From APNM01 sp040361335 (GTDB taxonomy: Bacteria; Pseudomonadota; Gammaproteobacteria; Nevskiales; Salinisphaeraceae), in NCBI RefSeq assembly GCF_040361335.1, contig NZ_APNM01000006.1, positions 160,020 to 224,019 on the forward strand: DNA of 64,000 nucleotides, written 5' to 3'. Numbering within the stretch: position 1 is the stretch's first letter; every line of letters starts with the position of its first letter. The notes beneath the pieces were generated by a model. The model was not told the DNA's origin and made no database searches. It was given only the letters and a program-made list of their open reading frames with translations. This document shows positions 57,033 through 64,000 of this stretch, in pieces. The position numbers were made by a program, and so were the translations under genes.

Positions 57033-57464
57033 ATGTCCGAGACCCACGACCCGCGCCCGACGCCGGCGCAGATCAACGCCATGATGGCGGCGAACTCGCC
57101 GTTCCACAGCCTGCTGCCGCTCGAGTTGCAGGAGATCGACGAGGAACGGGCGCTGTGCCACCTCGACCTGCGCCCGGAATACTTCCACGGCGGCGGTTTC
57201 CTGCACGGCGGCATCACCTACGCCCTGGCGGATGCGGCGGTGGCCTACCTCGTGCTCTGGCGCGCGGGCTTCGACCGCAAGGCCTTCACCATCGAGGGCA
57301 AGCTGAACTACCTGGCCTCGGTCCCCGCGGGCACCGAGGGCCACCTGGTCGCGGAGGCGCGCTGCGTGTCCTTCGGCCGCACCACGGCGGTGGTGGACGC
57401 CGACATCTACAACGATAGCGGCCGCCGGCTCTGCCACGGCATCTTCACCTACGCGATCAGGTAG
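57033..57464 (+). CDS. Hotdog-fold acyl-CoA thioesterase (PaaI-like)
   Basis: A 143-residue single hotdog domain. FLHGGITYALADAAVAYLV is the active-site helix motif (HGG with later Asp), and TEGHLVAEARCVSFGRTTAVVD is the strand region. PaaI-like thioesterases hydrolyse aryl- or acyl-CoA esters. It ends 71 bases before the acyl-CoA synthetase gene on the same strand, so the two may act on the same CoA pool. The exact substrate is unknown. Confidence 0.88.
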   Translation: MSETHDPRPTPAQINAMMAANSPFHSLLPLELQEIDEERALCHLDLRPEYFHGGGFLHGGITYALADAAVAYLVLWRAGFDRKAFTIEGKLNYLASVPAGTEGHLVAEARCVSFGRTTAVVDADIYNDSGRRLCHGIFTYAIR

Positions 57465-57535
57465 TAGACGGCACCACGCGGGCGATGCGAATCTTCCGCG
57501 ACGGTGGTATTAGAAAATATCCGGAGGAGATCACC

Positions 57536-59155
57536 ATGCAATCCACCATGATGGACCGTCCGCTGCTGCTGGACGATCTGCTGGAGCGCGCAGGGCACCA
57601 GTTCGCGGACACCGAGATCGTGTCCAACATGCCCGACAAGTCGCGCCACCGCTACACCTACGCCGATTTCCACCGCCGCGCCCGCACCCTGGCCCAGGGC
57701 CTGCTCGAGGCCGGCCTGAAGCCGGGCGACCGGGTGGCCACGCTGATGTGGAACCATTACGCGCACCTGGAGTGCTACTTCGGCGTGCCCGCCGCCGGCG
57801 CGGTGCTGCACACCCTCAACCTGCGGCTGCCGCCGGACGACATCGCCTGGATCGCGAACCACGCCGAGGACCGCTTCCTGATCGTCGACGACGTCCTGCT
57901 GCCGCTGTACGAGAAATTCGCCGACCGGGTCGATTTCGAGCGGGTCCTGGTGGTGCCGCTGTCCGGCAAGGCCGTGCCCGACGGTCTGGCGTCCTACGAG
58001 GACTTCCTGGACGGCGTGCAGAACGAGTTCGTGTATCCCGAGAAGAGCGAGTACGACGCCTGCGGCATGTGCTACACCTCGGGCACCACGGGCAAACCCA
58101 AGGGCGTGGTCTACTCGCATCGCTCCACGGCGCTGCACGCCTTCGCCGGCGCCCTGCCGGACACGGTCGGGCTGTCGTTCAACGATTCCTGCCTGCCGGT
58201 GGTGCCCATGTTCCACGCCAACGCCTGGGGCCTGCCGTACACGGCCACCCTGGCCGGCGCCAAGCAGGTCTATCCGGGACCGCATCTGGACGCCGAAAGC
58301 CTGCTCGACCTGTTCGAGAGCGAGGGCGTCACCGTCACGGGAGGCGTGCCCACCATCTGGATGGGCATCCTCAACGCGCTGGACAAGGAACCCAAGCGCT
58401 GGACCCTGCCCAACATCCGCATGGTGGTGGGCGGCTCGGCGGTGCCCGAGGCGATGATCCGGCGCTTCGACGAGTACGGCCTGCAGGTGCTGCAGGGCTG
58501 GGGCATGACCGAGACCTCGCCGCTGGTCACGGTCTCCCGGCTCAAGCCCCGCTACCAGGACGCCGACCCGGACACCCAGTACCGCCAGCGCGCCAAGGCG
58601 GGGGTACCCTCGCCGTTCGTGGACCTGCGCATCGTCGCCGACGACGGCACCGTCCAACCCTGGGACGGCGAATCCATGGGCGAGATCCAGGTGCGCGGTC
58701 CCTGGGTCACGGCGGCCTACTACGGCGTCGGCTCGCCCGAGGACAAGTTTTCCGCGGACGGCTGGCTGCGCACCGGCGACGTCGCCACCGTGGATCGCGA
58801 CGGCTACATCCACATCACCGACCGCACCAAGGACCTGATCAAGTCCGGCGGCGAGTGGATCTCGTCCGTGCACCTGGAGAACGAGATCATGGCCCACGAC
58901 AAGGTCGCCGAGGCCGCGGTGATCGCCAAGGCCCACCCCAAGTGGGGCGAGCGGCCGCTGGCCTGCGTCGTCCGCCACGAGGGCGCCGATCTCGACGAGG
59001 CCGAGCTCGTGGCATTCCTCAAGCAGCGCCTGGAGAAGTGGATGCTGCCCGAGGCGGTGACCTTCATCGACGAGATCCCGCGCACCTCGACCGGCAAGTT
59101 CAACAAGCTGGGCCTGCGCGAGCAGTTCAAGGACTGGAACTGGGACGCCGCCTGA
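57536..59155 (+). CDS. Fatty acyl-CoA synthetase (AMP-forming)
   Basis: A 539-residue ANL ligase. The P-loop CYTSGTTGKPKGVVYSH, VPMFHANAWGLPY, QGWGMTETSPLV, GWLRTGDVATVD and the C-terminal lysine motif TSTGKFNKLGLR are present. The AMP-binding and C-terminal regions follow the medium- and long-chain fatty acyl-CoA synthetase pattern. The ATG at 57536 (MQSTMMDRP) follows GGAGGAG; a longer frame begins 17 codons earlier. It runs up to the convergent Na/Pi transporter with a five-base gap. Confidence 0.93.
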   Translation: MQSTMMDRPLLLDDLLERAGHQFADTEIVSNMPDKSRHRYTYADFHRRARTLAQGLLEAGLKPGDRVATLMWNHYAHLECYFGVPAAGAVLHTLNLRLPPDDIAWIANHAEDRFLIVDDVLLPLYEKFADRVDFERVLVVPLSGKAVPDGLASYEDFLDGVQNEFVYPEKSEYDACGMCYTSGTTGKPKGVVYSHRSTALHAFAGALPDTVGLSFNDSCLPVVPMFHANAWGLPYTATLAGAKQVYPGPHLDAESLLDLFESEGVTVTGGVPTIWMGILNALDKEPKRWTLPNIRMVVGGSAVPEAMIRRFDEYGLQVLQGWGMTETSPLVTVSRLKPRYQDADPDTQYRQRAKAGVPSPFVDLRIVADDGTVQPWDGESMGEIQVRGPWVTAAYYGVGSPEDKFSADGWLRTGDVATVDRDGYIHITDRTKDLIKSGGEWISSVHLENEIMAHDKVAEAAVIAKAHPKWGERPLACVVRHEGADLDEAELVAFLKQRLEKWMLPEAVTFIDEIPRTSTGKFNKLGLREQFKDWNWDAA

Positions 59156-59159
59156 CGTC

Positions 59160-60755
59160 CTAGGCGACCTCCGCGACCCGCCCCGCCGCCCGCTCGCGCA
59201 TGGAGGCCAGGCGGCGGCGGGCCTTGTCGGCCTCGCGCACGCAGCGGCGCATCGCGCTCAGGCGGTCGACATGGCGCACGATGCTGCGCACCGCGACCGC
59301 CGGCCCCGCCTGCAGCAGGCGTGTCTTGACGGTCTGATAGCGTTCCTCGAGCGCGGTCTCGTCGAGGGGCGCGTCGCGCCGCAGACAAGCCACGGCATGC
59401 TCGGCGAAGCCGGCGACCGCCTCTCCCGGTCCGGCGGGCAGCGCCGGCAGCTCGGCGCCCAAGTCGACCACGGTGCGCGCCGCCAGCAGGGTGTCCTCGA
59501 TATCGCGCACGGTGCGCAGGGCGTAGGTCATGGCCTCCGCCTCCTCGGGGGGCATGCTGCCGCGCTGCAGGCGCTCGCAGTAATCGCCGATCACGTCCAG
59601 CAAGCGGTCGACGGCGGCGCGCTCCGCGCCGAGCCGGGCCGGGGCGGTCTCGCCGCGCAGCGCGGCCACGGCGATCCCGCGGCTGATGCCGGCCGCCCGG
59701 TCCAGCTCGCGCGCCAGGGCCTCGAGGGCGAGCGCCGGCGTGCCCAGCAGCGTGCTGTCCAGGAACTGCGGCCGGGCGAGATCCTCCTCGGCGGTGCGGA
59801 AGCGCGTCGCCAGATAGGCCACGAGACGCGGCGTCAACGGCAGGAACAGCAGGACACCGAGAACGTTGAAGGCGGTATGGAACAACGCCAGCACCGCGGC
59901 CGCGCCGCCGCCCGCGAGGCCGCCGTCCGCCGCCAGCGACAACACCCCGAGCAGGACCGGCAGCGACAACAGGGCGACCACCCCGGTGCCGAGGTTGAAG
60001 ACCAGGTGCGCGGCCGCCGCCCGCTTGGCGTTGGGCGTGGCCCCGAGCACCGCGATCAGGGCCGTCGAGGTGGTCCCGATATTGGCGCCGATCACCATGA
60101 CCGCGGCGCTCGGCAGGGAGACCATGCCGCCGCCGGCCACCGTCAGGATCACGGTCAGGGCCGCGCTCGACGACTGCATGAGCATGGTCAGCAGGAAGCC
60201 CAGGCCCAGGGCCGTCAGGATGCCGGCGGGGCCGGCGCGCACCAGCTCCGCCAACGGCACCCGGGCACCGATATCCGCGAACGCCTCCCGCAGCAGATCG
60301 ATGCCGGCGAAGAACACGCCGAAACCGACCAGCGCCAGGCCGATCGCGCCGGCCCGGCGCTGGCCCGCGAACACGCGCAGCAGCATGCCGATGCCGATCA
60401 ACGGCAGGGCGAGCAGGCGCACGTCCACATGGAACCCGATCAGGGCCACCAGCCAGGCGGTGGCGGTGGTGCCGACATTGCTGCCGTAGATCACCGGCAC
60501 CGCCTGCGCCAGGCCCAGCAGGCCGGCGTTCACGAAACCGATAGTGGCGACCGTGACCGCGCTGGACGACTGCACCACCCCGGTGATCAGCACGCCGCTG
60601 GCCACGGCCCGCAGCGGCCGGCCGGTGGCCCGCGCCAGGATCGTGCGCAGGGCCTGACCGGCGGCCACCCGCAGGCCTTCGGTCATGGTGGCCATGCCCA
60701 GCAGCAACAGGCCGATGCCGCCCAGGGCCGACCCGGCGAGCTGCCAATCGATCAT
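59160..60755 (-). CDS. Na/Pi cotransporter-family protein with PhoU-like C-terminus
   Basis: A 531-residue protein. Two repeated half-transporter motifs appear (VVQSSSAVTVATIGFVNAG and LMQSSSAALTVILTVAGGG), each with QSSS, as in NptA/YjbB phosphate transporters. The first about 300 residues are membrane-spanning; the rest is a helical PhoU-like cytoplasmic region (EEAEAMTYALRTVRDIEDT). It may export or import phosphate with Na+, which would suit a Na+-rich niche. Its start overlaps the GST-like gene stop by four bases. Confidence 0.88.
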   Translation of the reverse strand: MIDWQLAGSALGGIGLLLLGMATMTEGLRVAAGQALRTILARATGRPLRAVASGVLITGVVQSSSAVTVATIGFVNAGLLGLAQAVPVIYGSNVGTTATAWLVALIGFHVDVRLLALPLIGIGMLLRVFAGQRRAGAIGLALVGFGVFFAGIDLLREAFADIGARVPLAELVRAGPAGILTALGLGFLLTMLMQSSSAALTVILTVAGGGMVSLPSAAVMVIGANIGTTSTALIAVLGATPNAKRAAAAHLVFNLGTGVVALLSLPVLLGVLSLAADGGLAGGGAAAVLALFHTAFNVLGVLLFLPLTPRLVAYLATRFRTAEEDLARPQFLDSTLLGTPALALEALARELDRAAGISRGIAVAALRGETAPARLGAERAAVDRLLDVIGDYCERLQRGSMPPEEAEAMTYALRTVRDIEDTLLAARTVVDLGAELPALPAGPGEAVAGFAEHAVACLRRDAPLDETALEERYQTVKTRLLQAGPAVAVRSIVRHVDRLSAMRRCVREADKARRRLASMRERAAGRVAEVA

Positions 60756-61861
60756 GCGCCGTCCGGCACCAGCCGGTTGTCGCGCCGCGCCAGCCGGCGC
60801 GGCAGCGGCATGGCCATGGCGGACTCGCCCCCGGCGCGCGCCAGCAGGCGGTCGGCGGCCGCGCGCTCGTCACCCGCGAGGCCGCGGTAATAATCCAGCG
60901 GCCGCTGCGCCATCCACAGCGAGAACGGCAGCACGCCCCGCTCGCCCTCGACCTCGCCGATGCGGAACGTATGGATGCCGATCTTCCTCGGCACCCGCGC
61001 CGCCTCCGGGTGGGCGTCGAGCCATTCGGCCAGGCGCGCGGCGGTGTCCGCCAGCACCGGGAACTGTTCCTCGAACTGGCGTCGCAGGATGGGGATCAAG
61101 GTGTCCGGCACCGCGTCGTCCGGTAGCCAATCCCCGATCTCGGGGCGGGTCCGGTTCATGCGTTCGACCCAGGCGGCCACGTTCGGGGCGACGCGGCGCA
61201 TGAGACGCCCCGGCGCCGGGTCGCGATAGAGGTGCGCGTACAGCGGCGCCATCAGCCCGAAATCGCCGATGCTGGCGCGGCCGCCGAGCAGATAGGGATA
61301 CTCGGCGAAGTGGGCGTCGAGCTGCGCCAGGAACGACTCGTACCAGGCCTCGATCGCCGGCGCCGTGCGCTCGTCGATGCCCAGCAGGGGCAGCATGCCG
61401 CTGAAGCGGGCCGCCAGCCGCCGGCCCAGGAGACGGCGCAGCGGCGCCGGCGCCCAGGGCGCGACGATCCGGCCGAACTCCGCCATCAGGAAGCGATCGT
61501 TCTCGGCCGGGAAATTCCAGCGGTAGTGCATGGCCGGGATCAGCAGCCACTCGTCGCCGAGCAGCTCGAACAGCAATGCCGTCAGCCGCTGTGCGGGCGT
61601 GTCCGGATACACCGACCGCGCCGGGTACCGCGCCTCCAGGGCATCGATTATGTCGGTGGTGTCCTGGATCAGTTCGCCTTCGGGCGTGCGCACCACCGGG
61701 ATCATGGACACCCCGGTGCCGGGCCGGATCACCTTGCGGTAGACGTTGAGCGTGGACAGGACTTCCCGGTACGGAATGCCCTTGTAACGCAGGTACGACC
61801 GGGCCTTGCCGGTGTACAGCGAGAATTCGGTCCCGTACAGGGTGTGCGCGGTTGCCGTCAT
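60752..61861 (-). CDS. Glutathione S-transferase-family protein
   Basis: A 369-residue protein. The N-terminal thioredoxin-like domain begins YGTEFSLYTGKARSYLRYKGIPY with MIPVVRTPEGELIQDTTDI at its end; the C-terminal domain has GRASIGDFGLMAPLYAHLYRD. It is longer than canonical GSTs (about 220), having a C-terminal extension of roughly 110 residues that ends PLPRRLARRDNRLV. The ATG at 61861 was chosen over one 10 codons earlier because it precedes the beta strand. Function, including detoxification, is only inferred. It is first of a two-gene unit with the Na/Pi transporter. Confidence 0.85.
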   Translation of the reverse strand: MTATAHTLYGTEFSLYTGKARSYLRYKGIPYREVLSTLNVYRKVIRPGTGVSMIPVVRTPEGELIQDTTDIIDALEARYPARSVYPDTPAQRLTALLFELLGDEWLLIPAMHYRWNFPAENDRFLMAEFGRIVAPWAPAPLRRLLGRRLAARFSGMLPLLGIDERTAPAIEAWYESFLAQLDAHFAEYPYLLGGRASIGDFGLMAPLYAHLYRDPAPGRLMRRVAPNVAAWVERMNRTRPEIGDWLPDDAVPDTLIPILRRQFEEQFPVLADTAARLAEWLDAHPEAARVPRKIGIHTFRIGEVEGERGVLPFSLWMAQRPLDYYRGLAGDERAAADRLLARAGGESAMAMPLPRRLARRDNRLVPDGA

Positions 61862-61985
61862 GTCTAGAACTCTAGCAAGAGGCCGGGGCAACGGCGACGG
61901 CCGCGGCCCGCGGGCCGGGCCGTTTCGTGTTTCCGGATAGGGTCCCGCTATCCGGCGGGACGCGGCACCCGGCCTCCCTGCCGGC

Positions 61986-63758
61986 TCAGAACCACGCCGG
62001 CTGCATGGTCAGGCAGCTATCCTCGCCGTCCGCCAGCAATCGCGCCCGGCGCTCGATGCGGGGCAGCTCGCGCTGGAAGAAGAAACGGCAGGTGTGCCGC
62101 TTGCCGGCGTGGAAGTCGTCGTCGCCGTCGACCGCGGCCAGGGCCTGGCGCAGCCACATCCAGGCGATGACCACGTGTCCGAGCATCTCCAGGTACTCGT
62201 TGGCGTTGGCGAGATAGCGCTCGGGGTCGCCGGCGTCGCGCATCAGGGTCGACGTGGTCTCGGCGACGGTGTCGATCGCCTGCGCCAGGGCCTCGGCGTG
62301 CGGCTTGAGCGCGTCGTGGGCGGTCGCCTCCTCGGCGGTGGCGCCCATCTCGCGCAGTAGCAGCTTGAGGGCGGCGCCGTCCCGCATGGTCACCTTGCGG
62401 CCCAGCAGGTCGATGGCCTGGATGCCGTTGGTGCCCTCGTGGATCGGGTTCAGACGGTTGTCGCGGTACAGGCGCTCCACCGGGTACTCGCGGGTGTAGC
62501 CGTAGCCGCCGAGCACCTGGATGGCGAGCTTGTTGGCCTCCAGGCAGAACTCCGAGGGCCAGGCCTTGGCGATCGGGGTCAGGATGTCCAGCAGCAGCTT
62601 CAGGCGCGCGCGTTCGTCGTCATCCTCGGTGGTGGCCTGGCGGTCGACCAGCGTGGCGCAGTACAGGCACAGGGCCAGGCCGCCCTCGACGTAGGCCTTC
62701 TGCGTGAGCAGCATCCGGCGCACGTCGGCGTGCTCCACGATCGGCACCGGCTTCTTCGCCGGATCGGGATCGGAGGGCTTGCGCCCCTGCGGCCGCTCCA
62801 GGGCGTAGGCCAGCGAGTGCAGGTAGCCGGAATAGCCGAGCACCGAGGCGCCCATGCCGACGCCGATGCGGGCCTCGTTCATCATGTGGAACATACCGGC
62901 CAGGCCCTTGTTGGGCTCGCCCACGAGGTAGCCCACGCAGTCGCCGTTCTCGCCGAAATTGAGCACCGTATTGACGGTGCCGCGGTAGCCCATCTTGTGG
63001 TTCAGGCCCGCCAGGCGCACGCCGTTGCGTTCGCCGACGGCGCCGTCGTCGCCGACCAGGTACTTGGGCACGATGAACAGCGAGATGCCCTTGGTGCCCG
63101 CCGGCGCGCCGTCGATGCGCGCGAGCACCATGTGCACGATGTTCTCCGACAGGTCGTGCTCGCCGCCGGAGATCCACATCTTGCTGCCCTCGATGCGGTA
63201 GGTGCCGTCCTCCTGCGGGAAGGCCTTGGTGCGGATGTCGCCCAGCGACGAGCCCGCCTGCGGCTCGGACAGGCACATGGTCCCGAAGAAGCGGCCCTCG
63301 ACCATGGGATGCATGTACTTGGCCTGCTGCTCGGGCGAACCGACCGCCTTGAGCAGGTTGGCGGCGGCGGCGGTCAGGAACGGATAGCCGGCGGTGCCGA
63401 TGTTGGCCGCGGTGAACAGGGCGGACACCGCCTGGCCGACGGTGTACGGCAATTGCAGGCCGCCGTCTTCCTCGTCGAACGCGGCGGCCAGGAAGCCGCC
63501 CTCGATGTAGGCGTCCAGCGCCTCCTTGACCTCCGGGATCAGGTGCACCCGTTCGCCGTCGAAGGTGGGTTCGTTGGCATCCAGCTTGGACGCGTGCGAG
63601 GCGAACTGCTCCTCGGCCAGCTTGTAGGCGGCCTCGATCACCGCATCGAAGGTCTCGCGGTCGTGCTGGGCGAATCTCGGGGCCTCGCAGAGGCGCTCCA
63701 CCCCGAGGAAGTCGTACAGCAGGAAGTCCAGGTCGCGGCGGTCGATCAGGGTGCTCAT
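61986..63758 (-). CDS. Long-form acyl-CoA dehydrogenase
   Basis: A 590-residue FAD enzyme of the long acyl-CoA dehydrogenase type (about 200 residues longer than the mmsA-operon enzyme). CLSEPQAGSSLGDIRTKAF is the first signature, LGGYGYTREYPVERLYRDN the second, and the catalytic Glu lies in HEGTNGIQAIDLLG. The C-terminal extension with AIAWMWLRQALAAV-like helices matches the acyl-CoA dehydrogenase C-terminal domain of the 3-methylmercaptopropionyl-CoA/fatty-acid group. Electrons go to ETF or directly to quinone. The substrate is not determinable; DMSP-related MMPA-CoA and fatty acyl-CoAs are both possible. Confidence 0.93.
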   Translation of the reverse strand: MSTLIDRRDLDFLLYDFLGVERLCEAPRFAQHDRETFDAVIEAAYKLAEEQFASHASKLDANEPTFDGERVHLIPEVKEALDAYIEGGFLAAAFDEEDGGLQLPYTVGQAVSALFTAANIGTAGYPFLTAAAANLLKAVGSPEQQAKYMHPMVEGRFFGTMCLSEPQAGSSLGDIRTKAFPQEDGTYRIEGSKMWISGGEHDLSENIVHMVLARIDGAPAGTKGISLFIVPKYLVGDDGAVGERNGVRLAGLNHKMGYRGTVNTVLNFGENGDCVGYLVGEPNKGLAGMFHMMNEARIGVGMGASVLGYSGYLHSLAYALERPQGRKPSDPDPAKKPVPIVEHADVRRMLLTQKAYVEGGLALCLYCATLVDRQATTEDDDERARLKLLLDILTPIAKAWPSEFCLEANKLAIQVLGGYGYTREYPVERLYRDNRLNPIHEGTNGIQAIDLLGRKVTMRDGAALKLLLREMGATAEEATAHDALKPHAEALAQAIDTVAETTSTLMRDAGDPERYLANANEYLEMLGHVVIAWMWLRQALAAVDGDDDFHAGKRHTCRFFFQRELPRIERRARLLADGEDSCLTMQPAWF

Positions 63759-63862
63759 GGCGCTTGTTGTCGGCGGATGGGGCCCCGAGTTTAACCCGTT
63801 GCCCGCGACCGTCGTCAGGCTTACCTTGTCCGGCCAGCGACAGAATCACGGAGAACGCGCCC

Positions 63863-63973
63863 ATGAGCGACCATTCGCCCGGCTTCCTGAAACTGGTGGA
63901 CAGCGTCCGATCCCGTGTGCGCGAGATCGACGCCGCGGACCTGCCGGCCGCGCTAGATGTGACCTCTCAGTAG
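63863..63973 (+). pseudogene. Start of a gene broken after 36 codons, possibly rhodanese-like
   Basis: ATG at 63863 opens MSDHSPGFLKLVDSVRSRVR and then EIDAADLPAAL, as in the N-terminus of small rhodanese-domain proteins. At about 63956 the natural continuation is lost and DVTSQ is followed by TAG at 63971-63973. Either a frameshift or an insertion begins here; the bases from 63956 to the window edge do not continue the protein in any frame. Identification is tentative because only about 31 residues are informative. Confidence 0.45.
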
Positions 63974-64000
63974 ATTGTTCATCCGGGCCGCGTTCCTTGA

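Overview
The window reads as chromosomal DNA of a GC-rich gammaproteobacterium. Supporting signs are the atpIBEFHAGDC order next to parAB, rsmG and glmUS, OpgG/OpgH glucan synthesis, an OprI-like Lpp lipoprotein, a DUF3379 anti-sigma/ECF pair, and a complete set of valine and propionyl-CoA enzymes. A Chromatiales/Ectothiorhodospiraceae-like (halophile-type) host is my inference; no rRNA or species marker is present. I saw no tRNA, rRNA, CRISPR array or intact transposase.

Left part (1-26.8 kb). A membrane-protein tail and a PIN/HTH toxin-antitoxin pair are followed by a small catabolic cluster: an SDR and an APH-like kinase on the + strand, facing an acyl-CoA ligase and a phosphotriesterase-like hydrolase on the - strand. 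A long - strand block follows, read in the order glnS, rsmG, parA, parB, atpI-B-E-F-H-A-G-D-C, opgG, opgH, glmU, glmS. It covers tRNA charging, chromosome partition, ATP synthase, periplasmic glucans and UDP-GlcNAc synthesis. A Baeyer-Villiger-type monooxygenase lies upstream of glnS.

Accessory part (26.8-36.6 kb). Here are a mobile mystery protein A / Fic module with three equally spaced operators, prpD, and then a stretch of clearly different base composition (30.4-34.6 kb). That stretch carries a compact three-gene operon: an sce7726-type PD-(D/E)XK nuclease, an sce7725/Beta-type protein and a RES-domain protein with an N-terminal zinc ribbon. It is the best candidate in the window for a poorly described, probably anti-phage, system. 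An SDR and a ParD-like/zeta-like toxin pair follow.

Right part (36.6-64 kb). A serine hydrolase faces an acuI-prpC-nitrilase-membrane protein operon. Next come dodecin, pdxH, a panE-like gene, an L,D-transpeptidase, an OprI-like lipoprotein and a GntP-type permease. Then comes a valine catabolic operon (mmsA, acyl-CoA dehydrogenase, enoyl-CoA hydratase, 3-hydroxyisobutyryl-CoA hydrolase, mmsB) in which every intergenic gap holds a palindromic repeat built on the word CCACAGAG. An ECF sigma/anti-sigma pair, selO, lipid-related enzymes, a Na/Pi transporter, a GST and a long acyl-CoA dehydrogenase follow. At the right edge a short reading frame, possibly the start of a rhodanese gene, is broken after 36 codons.

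Metabolic logic: valine breakdown (mmsA/mmsB operon) and acrylyl-CoA reduction (acuI) both yield propionyl-CoA, which PrpC and PrpD feed into the methylcitrate cycle. prpD and prpC are separated by the accessory stretch. prpB, acnD and prpF are not in the window.
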